Origin: Alisma plantago-aquatica
Lineage: Eukaryota > Streptophyta > Magnoliopsida > Alismatales > Alismataceae
DNA length: 64,000 nt
Direction: 5' to 3'
Assembly (NCBI GenBank): GCA_963693085.1
Contig: OY856409.1
Location: 657,616,591 to 657,680,590, forward strand
Each line of letters starts with the position of its first letter. Within the stretch, counting starts at the first letter, position 1. Made by a program: the position numbers and the translations under genes. The notes under the pieces are model-generated. The model was not told the origin of the DNA, did no database searches, and saw only the letters and a program-made list of their open reading frames with translations. Shown here piece after piece: positions 49,492 to 60,445 of the stretch.

Positions 49492-50866
49492 GGTCTAATT
49501 TGAGTTCATCAAGCAGCACAAGGTTACTAATCATATACATAAAACTATTTGGAGTCATTATTTCATCATGATTAGGCATTAAAGATGCATCAAGTACTTC
49601 AAAATGATCATAAGTAAGCAGTCAGGCCAATTAGTAGAAAATCATGTGCAAACAAGTAGTTTTTTATGTATATATCTCATTTTTTATCAAAAATCATATA
49701 TAATACATCCAAAAAGACATGTTGATGGTATTATTATATTTTTTGCGAATTTGGGCATTTTTAATGAATAGAGTGTGAGAGAGAGTGGATTTTCATTTTT
49801 AAGAAAAAAGGACAGTGGATCGTGGGTCCATCATGGACTCTCTATGATCCATAGGCTCCAAGAAAGCACCACTAGAGAGGTGAGGCTGAGAGAGAGGAGG
49901 ATATAGGGACACATGATGATGTTTTTCATGTCCTCTCCACTAGTGTGAGATGGCCAAGGGAGAGAGGCAAAGTGAGTGGACCATGATGGTATGATCCATG
50001 GAGAGTTGATCCAGTGTTGGATGCATCGTCTTCCTCCCAAGAAACTGTCAGTGAAGCCATGCTGGCACAGTGGCATCATTTCAGAAGCAAACAGGGAAAA
50101 GGAAGGCAAGTCTTGGGGGGGAGTAAAGAGAGGTTGGTCGGCCTTAGGTTATTTGTGTGAGGTCGAGGGAGAGTCCAGTAGTGACTGAGGAAGGCTAAAA
50201 TGTGAGATGAGACTAGTCAAAGAAGGAGAATGAACTTGGTATAGGCGAGCTTGTTGAGAGAGGGTTTAGAGTGTGAAAATGAAGATGAAAGAAGGGGAAA
50301 GAATTAAAAGAAGGATTTGAAGCCAAAGAAGGTGTCAATTTGGTGAAAATGGATCGGCATAGGCATGGGTGGACAATTGGACGCCATGACTCCCTCTATT
50401 GTGCAGTATAAGTGAGGGATGGGAATCCATGAATTTATTTTTATATCCTCTCATTGGTGGAGAGGGATATCCATTAATTATTTATGTGGAAAAGGTAGCA
50501 AAAAGGATTTCAATATTTGAATCCTTAAATTAATTTGTAAAAATCATAACTTATAAATCGTAACTCCATTTGAGACAAAAGTTTTAGTAATAGATAATAA
50601 ATTTTGTCTTCTCTTTATATATAGAGACTGGGTCCAAGATAACAATATTGATGGGTCTCGATAATCCAAATGCATTCAAGAGTTAAATTAATGCATTCAA
50701 CTTTATTCAATTGAATTCAAATTTTTAACTTATCGATGACATATGAACAATTGAGAAACATGTGATTCAAAATATTTAAAGAAAGACATTATTGATTGGA
50801 ATTTAGCATGTCATGAGCACAGAAATAAAATTTTAGTGATTGAATCCAAAATTTCACATTGTCACA
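49492..50866 (-). mobile_element. Element H, left LTR, part 2
   Basis: Continues the LTR broken at 33,289. It matches 54,785-55,250 and then, after a gap, blocks around 56,430-56,600 such as CATCGTCTTCCTCC followed by AAGAAACT. It ends TTGTCACA at 50,866, so in element direction the LTR starts TGTGACAATG. Confidence 0.65.
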
Positions 50867-50880
50867 TCCTCCCACCTTAG
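50867..50880 (-). other. Polypurine tract of element H
   Basis: Reads CTAAGGTGGGAGGA on the - strand, directly before the LTR start, preceded by TGGGTATAAAATTCC, a decayed form of the gypsy pol end (GGGACGAAATT). Confidence 0.7.
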
Positions 50881-53500
50881 AAGGAATTTTATACCCAAAA
50901 ATTTAGCAAATATTTAAAAGAGATTGGGACTTAGATTTTGTATATTATTCATCTTTGTACTTAACATATAGTATTGTGATCACTTCAACATTGAAATTAT
51001 TTTGATGTCAAGAAACCAAACATCAACAGCTAAACATAGCCACATAGATCATCAAAAGATTGTAAATTTGGAGATATCAACTTATAAGCCAAAATAATGG
51101 AGCTCTTTGATCCAAAAGTGAGGTCATCACTTTCAATCCAAATGTTTAGGATTCTAGATTTTACATCGGACATAGGTAGGGTTATACATCCATGATTGAG
51201 ATTTTGGGTTTCAACAATTATGGAGTAGCATTATATTTTGACATGATGGCTACCATATCAAAATCAATGGATGGTACCACCCTATTCCACATGAGATCTT
51301 ATCCCTAATTCAAAAATTGAAAGGTCAACACAGTCGTTGTTTAGAGTTTTCAAGATTGTGAACATGAAAGTCATAAATCATATATTTAGGGTGATCTAAA
51401 GATCCAACTAGGGCGATCATAAAGGTCGAATAGATATCATGATCAAAAATCACGAGTCAAGATTTTGTAAATCAATGTTAAGAGTAAGATTTTGGACATC
51501 AAAATTCATAGGTCCAAAATTTCTAAGCTAGTGAATAGGTTCTTTGTTAAACCATAGGTGTGATCATTCATCCACAATGAATAGTCGAGCAGCATTTTGA
51601 GATATCACATATCTAATTCATTATCGTGGTATGTAATGTTGATGAGTGATCGATAATTAGGTCCTTCTAGGAACTTAACCACAAGTTTTAAAAAACATAA
51701 TCATGTCCCAAGATTAGCATCAAATCGAGATTTGAAGCTGAAATATCATTATAAGATCTAACCTATTAGAGACCTAGGTTAAGAAATCACAATCATGATC
51801 AAGGACTTACCTTTCCAAACTATAAGTAATCAATAAGATAAAAACTTAGAGGAAGTCATAATAGGGATGTGAACAAGATTAGGGTATCATAAATCAAATT
51901 ACCACCCATATCTAGCACATTATCCTTCAAAAATGTATCATTAACATGAATCATTAAGCACACCAAATTGGCAGAGTAATGATTATCAATTTGCATTAAA
52001 TAACTTCATGATATTAAGGATCAATCATCATCATATGGTACCCACGATTTAAAGTTTTAGCTTATTTGGGATCATGATTTTCGTTCCCTTCCCTTCATTA
52101 GATAGGGTGAGTGGTATACTTGGAAATAAAAAAATTCAATATAGGCTCTTCAACAATTAGGGAATCATGGGACATGGTTGAGATCTCATATCGAGATATT
52201 ATTCTAGATTAATTTTTACTAAGAGGCAATTAAATCATTAGGGGATTTGCCACTTGTAACAAGTCATTATGTCATGTTGTTAGTGTCAAAATACATAGTT
52301 ATTATCAATGCATGAATGTGATACATATAAATAAGAAAATATTTTTTAATCATGTTTGAGGTTTGATTTAAAAAATAGGGTCAACATGAGATTAAATAAT
52401 ATATACCTCATAAAAAATGATATATAAATCATAATTTCTCCTTATTTCTTCATATTCATGATCATTATAATTTACCTCAAACATACGAAGCACACAACCT
52501 ATATTTGGTAAAGTTGAGTTGCATGATTTGTGGGGTTATACATGAGTACTTAACTTCAAGATTATTTTTCACTAATAATTGAGTCCTCATATTAGGATTT
52601 TATCATGTCATTATTATCATATTAATCAACTTTCATCAAGTCATTTGAATCTAGTTTTTTCATACATAGGCCACCCATAATCAAGAGATTGTGTGATTAA
52701 GCAAGAGAGATATCACATGAGGATATGAGAAGAAACAAAACTAACTATCGTCATATATTAGGTGGATTAGACTAGTCCTTAAAAAAGAGATAAGTTGTTG
52801 AAAGAATATCTAAGGTTTAAGGGATAAACCTTAATCCATTCTTAGATCCACTTTGCCTATTAGGTTTATAGAGGAGACCTCCATCACCGCATCTAGGCAA
52901 ATAGGAGATGTATCATCCCCCTACAGTATCACCAATCCAAGACACATCAGCTTCACCATTATGTACTTAGGTTTTCCCCATGTTCATATGAGTAATTGTG
53001 TTCTAATCATTTATAGAGGCTATGTGATTAGGTATGATATCATTTGTCATGGAACCATTTATCACATGGATCCCGACTCCAAGTGACCACAAAGTCAATT
53101 TCAAAATAACATGAGTGTCCATCCCTAAAATGTTTCACATTCACATAACATATGCATGAATGAAACAAAAATGTTATAAACCATAAGGTATAAACAACAA
53201 GGGTATAAGAATGAAAGAAATTAACTTATTACATGAACATGAGGATCATAGTACTTTCTAGATTTCAAACCATAAGGAGATAATATATGTATTTAATGAT
53301 ACTTTAATAGAAATATGGCAGCAGAACATATGAGAGAGGAATTGTGATCGTGGTAATAGCTTCATTGTTTATCTATTAACTAAAATCATAAAAAGGGAAT
53401 ACCTAGGCATAATTTTGTTGAGTACGCTATGAAAAAATATCAAAACCACATGTTTAAGTAACATATTAACCTGGGTAAAACTTATAAAGTAATAAGAAAG
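50881..53500 (-). other. Element H internal region, non-coding
   Basis: About 2.6 kb of AT-rich sequence between the polypurine tract and the right LTR. I found no Gag or Pol motif on either strand and no clear primer site. The size is close to that of the LARD internals, so H is probably also a non-coding large derivative. Confidence 0.45.
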
Positions 53501-53501
53501 A

Positions 53502-53610
53502 AAGCAACAACATCAAGACCTTTTTAACATATAAGTATATTTTAAGTACATTTGGAAAGCAACAACATCAAGACTTTTTTTAACTTACAAGTATATTTCA
53601 AGTGCATTTC
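53502..53610. repeat. Tandem duplication of about 55 bp
   Basis: GCAACAACATCAAGAC then AAGTATATTT is repeated near 53,504 and 53,559, next to the start of right-LTR homology. Confidence 0.75.
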
Positions 53611-53642
53611 CATTGTATCAACAATATCATAAGGCCTAAGCT

Positions 53643-56600
53643 AAGAATGGCACCTATTTTACATGAGGGACTACAAGACTAAAAGTCAAGAGCTAGCCAT
53701 GTTTCAACATGAGGGACCTCAAGGTCAAATACAAGCACTAACCCTTTTTTTCACACGGTCTGTCCTTGCTTAATAAATCAAGTAGGTGCACCCAGACTTG
53801 TGTCCTATCCCCAAGAATACACGTAGATGCATAAGGGTTGTATAATGGACATTTATGGATTTTAGGATTTTTTAACATATAACAAGCAAAATAGAAGTAG
53901 TAATCATAGGGAACATATAGCTCAAACAAGTATTTAAGCAAGCATTTTTCAACATACATAGATACAAGCAATTTCAATACTAATGGTCTGGAAAATAGGA
54001 ATTAAGTGTACCTTGATACAAATAAACTGGATTAATGAGATTGAGTAGATCATGGAAAAAAAACATGGTAATCCTGACATATAAGCAAGTTTGATTTGAT
54101 TAAAAATGTTACGATTTTGTCTCATGAATCGTTTGTCTTCATGGTTGGATGTTTCACCTAAGTCTATGTTCTATTTTACCCAATATTTGATTTCAACATC
54201 TTAAATTGTACATGTAAGGTCATTATCATATTCTTTATTACATCATAGATCCATTCCTATCTTAGGGTAAAACATAAGAACTAGATCAGGGCTCTCAAGA
54301 TTAGGGTTTTATGATTAAAGTGGAGAAATAAAAATATTTGAACGAGATGCTTAATCATTAACATAACAATTTAAGTCATTTTACATGCAATAGTAGTCAT
54401 AAGTCACGGTTACAATCCAAGAGTGATAATCATAAGATTTCGTATTACATGTCATCATGTTAATGATTTGGATTTCACACATACATTTTTTAACATATTT
54501 TGATTACAATAGCATCATGTCTTAGATCTAGAACCAAAAATTCCATCAGTGTCATTTACATGGTAATTTTCACATCATAAAGACATTAATAGAGAAAAGT
54601 GTGATCAAGTTTGATTCTTGGTTCAGATGATAGAAGAAGTTACTGATGTAGAACAATCATAAAGATTTGTGGTGCATTATATCATGCATGAGCATAAAAT
54701 TAGTGACCTTTCATTAATAGTTCATATTAAGCAACATTTAGAGTCATAAGATCAAATTTACTACATAAAGAAGATCAAGGTCAAATTTGAGTTCATCATG
54801 AACCATAGATTTACTAATAATAGTCATGAAAACATGTGCATTCAACATTTCCATCATGATTAGGCATAAAAGATGTATCAAGTATTTCAAAATTATAAAA
54901 GTAGGAATTTAGGAAAATCAATAGTAAATTGTGTACAAATAGGTATCAAAACAATTTTTAATGGATATAGCTCATAGTTCTAATGAAGAATCTTGTATCA
55001 TATGTCCAAAGTGGCCAATATATTCATGTGTTATGATTTTTGCAAAGTTGGACATTTTCTATTAATAAAGTGAGAGGGAGAGGATTTATCTTTTTAGAAA
55101 GAAAAAAAAGAGGACCATGGATCACGGGTCCATCATGGACTCATTGTCATCTAGCGGTTCCAGGCAAGCACTCCCACTAGTGAGGTGAGTTCGAGATAAA
55201 GGAGGATAGTAGGACACATGGTGACACCTTCTACATCCTCCTCACTAGTGTGTGGGTTGAAGAGAAGATTTTCCCCTCCCCCATACCCATGATGGAGGCC
55301 AGACGCCTGGGAGGGTGGTAAATCCAAGGCGATAACTGTGAATCAAACTTGGGTCCCTTTATGAGAGGAAAATGTGCTTTCCCACTTGAACCACTCCTCA
55401 CCGGCTCCTCCTCACTAGCGTGAGATGACCAATATGTGTGATAAATAATGTTCCAATCCTTACATTCAACCTTAGGTGCCTGATTTAGTGAGTCATGTCA
55501 GTTTCTAGCCTTTGGATCACAATTTAATGGATCCCTCATTGTCTTCTACCTCCATCAATCATGGATACAAATGGGAACTCATTGTTTTCTACCTCCATCA
55601 ATCATAAATACAAATGGGTAATATTGGATGAACCGCCGCCTTCTTAGTTGCCTCCTCCATCACAACTAAGAAAGATATAGGATCATTATATATGTCTATT
55701 TGCCCCTTCCACACTAGATATAGAGGAGATATGAGTGAGAGAAAAACTTTCCCTATCTCCATAAAATCCATTCTAAGCTACAATGGGAGGATGAAATCTG
55801 AAGGAGGGGCTAGGGCAGTAGATGATATGGTATGATGTGATATTTAGCATCAACTCAGCCACATGAGAATGAAGGGAAACATCTTTCTTATCTTGGGAGA
55901 GGTCTCCTAATCCTCTGAGCTCTTTCCCTTCAACCATGATAGTCATATAAAGTGCCTAAAATGCACTCTTTCTTGCAATAATTTTATGGGAGCCTCAAGT
56001 TCCTAGAGGTTTCATGGTCCTCCTTGAATGGTTTGTAGTCTAAGAGAAACAGGGAAACCAATTCTCCTTTCCTGCCACCACATCTATTGTCTGTTTTGTT
56101 TTGTAGTGTCATAAGGATTCATGTATGGATTTAAGGTAATATGTATATTAAAAATTATAAAATCTATTCATATCTTGTAATATAGCATTAGAATAAGGGA
56201 CCGGCAATAGTCCTCCCTGGGTAGGCGAGTGAGTGAAAGCCCCAATCAGTGGTGGACTGACTAGACAAAAACTAGAAAACTATGAGCTATGCCATAAGTA
56301 GAAGAGCTACAAGGGCCACATCCAGCCCATCTATTATCTAAGGGAAGCATGGATGACCCATGTATGGATTTAAGGTACTACTTACATTAAAATTTCTAGA
56401 ACTAATTTACAAAAGGGATCTATGATATGCAGAGTTGATCTTACACTTACCACATCGTCTTCCTCCTAAGAAACTATCCATGCAGGACATGACTAGTTGT
56501 GTCGTATCCAGAGAAGAAGTGGTAAGAAAGGAAAGCCTTGCAAGGAATCAAAAACAAAATGGGTGGTCTTAGGGCATCCATACGGAGAAGGGGGTAGTCC

Positions 56601-56973
56601 AGTAACAAGCATACCTTTGATTTTCTAGATAAAAACAAATTTATCTCATGAAATTTGTTCCCTTTATTTATGTCAACAATAAGAGATTGGACACAAACTC
56701 TCCCTCAAGGTGTTACTCCTTCTCAAAAATATAATCATATGGAGAGGGGACTATATACTCAAGTAGATAGGACAATATAATAAAAATAGTAGGGCATTAT
56801 TATCCAAAAGCCAAAATAATATTCAGGATCAATTGTAAGTTGTCTAATTACCAGTGAGTGGAATGTTAAGCCTTCACGAATGATATATTCTGTTAAGATC
56901 AGAAAAGGATCAAGAATGATACTCTAATATAATGATAAAGAATGTTAAATCCAAAATTTCCATAGAGTTGTCA
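53643..56973 (-). mobile_element. Element H, right LTR
   Basis: Starts to match the left LTR at AAGAATGGCACC (53,643). It ends near 56,973, where ATCCAAAATTTCCATAGAG with TTGTCA resembles the left LTR end. It is longer than the left copy because of a SINE-like insertion (55,253-55,405) and roughly 1 kb of extra sequence (about 55,437-56,420). That extra block includes a doubled TTCTACCTCCATCAATCAT (55,540-55,618) and a duplicated CATGTATGGATTTAAGGTA pair (56,113 and 56,356). No coding frame. Confidence 0.6.
55253..55405 (-). mobile_element. SINE-like insertion with RNA polymerase III boxes
   Basis: About 153 bp flanked by a 17-bp duplication, TCCTCCTCACTAG(T/C)GTG (55,236-55,252 and 55,406-55,422, one difference). 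The left H LTR lacks the segment at the same place. On the - strand, TGGTTCAAGTGG near the start resembles an A box, and AAGTTTGATTCAC some 50 bases later resembles a B box (GGTTCGANNCC), as in tRNA-derived plant SINEs. No protein. Confidence 0.6.
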
Positions 56974-57640
56974 TGAGAAATAAGAACTAACAAAGATAGT
57001 AAGATATATTACAAGGTTGTGCACTCCCGTAACTACATATTCTATACAAATTCATTTCAAATTGAAAAAATATGATCTGACATAAAGTAGTTCAAATGAA
57101 AACTAAAACTACACTTGCAACATGTCAAATAAATCATTTTGTACCCAAAAGATCATATTTACATGAAGCAAGAGAAATCTAAGAACAAAAATAGAGATGA
57201 TCAAAATAAAACTTGACAACTGGTACCTTGTTGAATTTTATCTGGACTAAATTATCACTAGCTCAAATTACATTTCCATAGAGAGATAGTTTGCTCAAAA
57301 TTTTGATCCATCAAAAGTAAATAAAAATCAAATACCCAAATGTATAAATTTATTCTAATTTAAAACTAATTAGTGGAACAAAAGTATACTAGATGAAATC
57401 TATGGAGAATTACAAGACCAAATGATGTCAATTGAAGCTCGTGATCTCTCAAAACCTCATATAAAAGGAGGATCTTATAATCCTAACCATATAAACATAC
57501 AGATTTTTTCTAATTTAAAACTAACATACTTGAATTAAAGTATACAGAATGGTTTATAAGAAGAATTACAAGATCAAACAATATCAACCAGAGCTCATGA
57601 TCTCTCAAAACCTCATGTAGAAGGAGGTTGTTGGAACCCC
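56974..57640. repeat. AT-rich sequence with a duplicated block of about 160 bp
   Basis: The stretches at about 57,350-57,470 and 57,510-57,630 share TTCTAATTTAAAACTAA, AAGTATAC, GAATTACAAGA and GATCTCTCAAAACCTCAT. No gene recognised in 56,974-57,640. Confidence 0.6.
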
Positions 57641-57699
57641 AAATGATATTCTTGTCACTTTTAATCTTAAATGGGAAGGAAAAGCATAGTCATCGTATC

Positions 57700-58370
57700 T
57701 CCCACAAGAAAAGTAAGTAGCATGGTTAATTGAGAAATAAGAACTGGCATTAGGATTTATAAAAATAGGTCCATTCTTCTTCTTTTCAATTCAAGTTTCA
57801 TGAAACATAACCAAACTTTCGTACCTATGTGTCCATTACGATAATGCAAGATATTGTTCAAAATAATACTATTACTAGATAATTTTTCGAAAGAACTCTA
57901 GATTTTTTCATTTCCACTAGTAAGAATCTGGGTATCATTACTAGTAAGATTATCTTCAAACATAAATATGTCATCATTTAAATTGACATACACTAAAGGA
58001 TAATATCATAATCAGTGTGAGATCATAGAATCCATTTATTCTCCATATCACTCAACTTATTTGAAAGAGTAGGAACTTGAGTTTGCAAGGAAGTATTTTT
58101 ATAAATAAGATCATCTATCATTTTCTTTTCATTGGCATACTGGTCATGTAGCTCACTATATTCATCATTTAAAGAATCATAAAGAAGAGCCATTTTTTCT
58201 CTTTCTTATATTTTCAATAGTTTTCAAAGTAAGTTCAACATGATCAAGTCAGATCACCTAAAAGTTTGAAAGAGATACATCATTATCATCATGTTTTACT
58301 CCTTTTCCCTCTTGCTCATTATTTTCATCATTTTTGGGGCAAGCTTTTTCTTCATCTTCTAATCCCAAAT
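57700..58370 (-). pseudogene. Possible Ty1/copia gag remnant (coiled-coil and decayed zinc knuckle)
   Basis: One - strand open stretch from about 58,198 reads MALLYDSLNDEYSELHDQYA and EKKMIDDLIYKNTSLQTQ, a heptad-like coiled coil. It is preceded by an acidic stretch (EDEEKACPKNDENNEQEG). After frameshifts comes HYRNGHIGTKVW, which resembles a copia CCHC knuckle (C.YC...GHI...C) with cysteines lost, then a lysine-rich segment. The order acidic region, coiled coil, knuckle is that of plant copia Gag-Pol. The assignment is tentative; the sequence could be another acidic coiled-coil protein. Confidence 0.35.
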
Positions 58371-58429
58371 TCTAAGAAAAGTACCAAGTAGTGACACTAC
58401 TACAGAAATGGCTTATAAAGTCACTTTTC

Positions 58430-58815
58430 AAGGTGTCAGTTGTATAAATAAACTGACACCTAAACTCTACAATGTCGGTTGATAACATAAACCGACATCC
58501 AATCTATGAAGGGCGACCAGACACGGGTACCACTTTTATTAAGTGTCGGTTACTTATTAAAAAACTGACACCTGAAATTAACCGCCAAATCCAAAATTTC
58601 CAGCGAAAAATTACCTTTTGGTCGTCGGTTTTTTTACATTGACCAACGCGTATGAGTTTTCCCGTGCTTCCCGCGGGGAATTTTTCACACCCTTTAATCG
58701 TCAGTTTAAGGAAGACACCGACGACTATGGTCAGAATAGGTGTCGGTTTTCGTGGGAACCGACACCTTATTTTTATGTGTCGGTTTGTATTGCAGAACCG
58801 ACGCCTATGGTACAG
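58430..58815. repeat. CACTA subterminal repeats (GTGTCGGTT / AACCGACAC)
   Basis: About 13 copies in both orientations, often as facing pairs around 58,436-58,456, 58,478-58,496, 58,548-58,571 and 58,740-58,770. In other CACTA elements such repeats are bound by the element's own DNA-binding protein. Confidence 0.8.
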
Positions 58816-58859
58816 CTAATAGCCCCACGTGAAGCCGACTGTTCCCCTTTCTCTATTTC

Positions 58860-59220
58860 ATCGCCCCCGCAAAAATAGGTCTGGCGATTTGCCTCCCGGC
58901 ACCGCTGCTCCGTGCTCTGCCGCCCACCGCTACTCCGTGCTCCGCCGGCACGCCGCTCCCTGCCATCTGTGCTCACCGGTGGCCCTCTGTGCTCTTTGTG
59001 CTCACCGACGCTTTCCCTCTCTTCTCGTCGGCCCTCTGTGCTCACCGGCGGCCGTGCTCGTCGGAAGGCCCTCTCCCTCTCCCTCTCTGGTCTCTGGTTG
59101 CCGGCGCTCCGTGCTCATCGGCCCACCGTGCTCCAGGCCAGGTACTGCCTTCTTCCTCCTTCCTTCCTCTGCCTAGGCGGCTGCTTGGGCGGTGCCAATG
59201 CACGCCCAGGCTGCTGCTAG
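58860..59220 (+). other. GC-rich leader exon of the CACTA transposase gene
   Basis: A sharp GC-rich island in AT-rich surroundings, with repeated GCTCCGTGCTC and TGTGCTCACCGGCGG words. A good splice donor (CCAG|GTACTG) lies at 59,141/59,142, matching the acceptor at 60,443-60,444. I read it as a 5' untranslated exon. Open frames here occur in all three frames and reflect composition. Confidence 0.5.
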
Positions 59221-60444
59221 GCATTTTTTTTATTTATTTTTTTAAGTTATTTACTTATTGGTAACTTGATAAATAACTCATATACACTGATCTATGGCAA
59301 TGCCTTAGTTGATCACTCTTTATATTAGAGCTGCAAGCCTGTAACATTAAGTAATTTTTTAAAGTAAAATAATTATTGACTATAATATATTGAACTTATA
59401 TACAATATATGTTCTATGATAAGCCTTATCTAATTTAATATGCATACTTTGTATGTAAGACATAGTAATCGGGTACTGCTGTATATCCAAGTAAATTACA
59501 TGTAACTAATCATGACATAGATTTTAGAATGCATACTTTAGTTAAATGTACTATTGTAATTTTTGATCAAGTGATGATATGTAAATGTAGCAATAAGTTA
59601 GTAAGGTATCAATGATAAGTCTGCTGTAATGTGATGCAAAATACTTATTGTATCATGCATATCTTAATACTTTTTTGTTTTATAGTTGTATAGGGTGTTT
59701 TATGTGTGACAAGTCTATTGTTTAATAGTTTATCTATAATCATTGTTTTATAGTTGTGTTATAAAGTATTTGGGTGTTTAGTATGGTTATTTAGGGTGTT
59801 CAGATATGTATAAAGGTTCCAAAAAGTATAGTATATATATGCATACATGTGCATTTTTTATAAAATTGTATAGAAAATCAAAACCCGTTCTTGGTGAGAA
59901 TCCTAATCACCCTTCTTGCTTAATGATGAACTGTAATGCACACATGTGACATGCTTTGAATGTAAATGATGAACTTTTCCCTAAATTGCCAATCATGCTT
60001 TTAAAGACATCAATAATCACCCTAACTTGAAGAACTAGGATTTTAGGTATAAGAATGACAACACATTATTTGTTGGCCTAGAAACCCGTCCAAGATTTAC
60101 TCATTAGGAGTAAATCTTGAATAGTCCCCAGTTTGGGACTGTTCTTGAACACCTAATCTCGCTTAGGATGTAAGTGTATAATTTGTATTGGGTTTTCAAG
60201 AAAATTTCGGCAGCATTTCCCCGTTTGTTCTCTAAGTACATATGTACTTGGAGAAAAGTGGGGAAATGTTGCCGAAATTTTCTTGAAAACCCAATACACA
60301 TTATACACTTACTAGTGAGATTAGGTGTTCAAGAATGGGATAGGTGGCACACATTTATTATATATAATAATGACATCACATGTATTTGTTAACCCTAGAC
60401 CCTAATCTTGTTGTAATATATACTTGTTTTCTCTTTGATCATAG
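59142..60444 (+). other. First intron of the CACTA transposase gene
   Basis: GT at 59,142 and AG at 60,443-60,444 (CTCTTTGATCATAG). It is AT-rich and contains the long hairpin at 60,142-60,335. Confidence 0.5.
60142..60335. repeat. Long inverted repeat (about 95-bp arms, short loop)
   Basis: TTCTTGAACACCTAATCTC on the left pairs with GAGATTAGGTGTTCAAGAA on the right. The arms stay complementary through TATTGGGTTTTCAAGAAAAT to a centre at about 60,238 (TACATATGTA). A few mismatches and one small bulge. Transcribed RNA would fold into a long hairpin. Confidence 0.9.
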
Positions 60445-60445
60445 A

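Noticed and set aside
58829..59264. Overlapping 90-115 codon frames in the GC-rich island.
   Set aside because: Open in several frames at once because GC-rich sequence has few stops; no domain seen.
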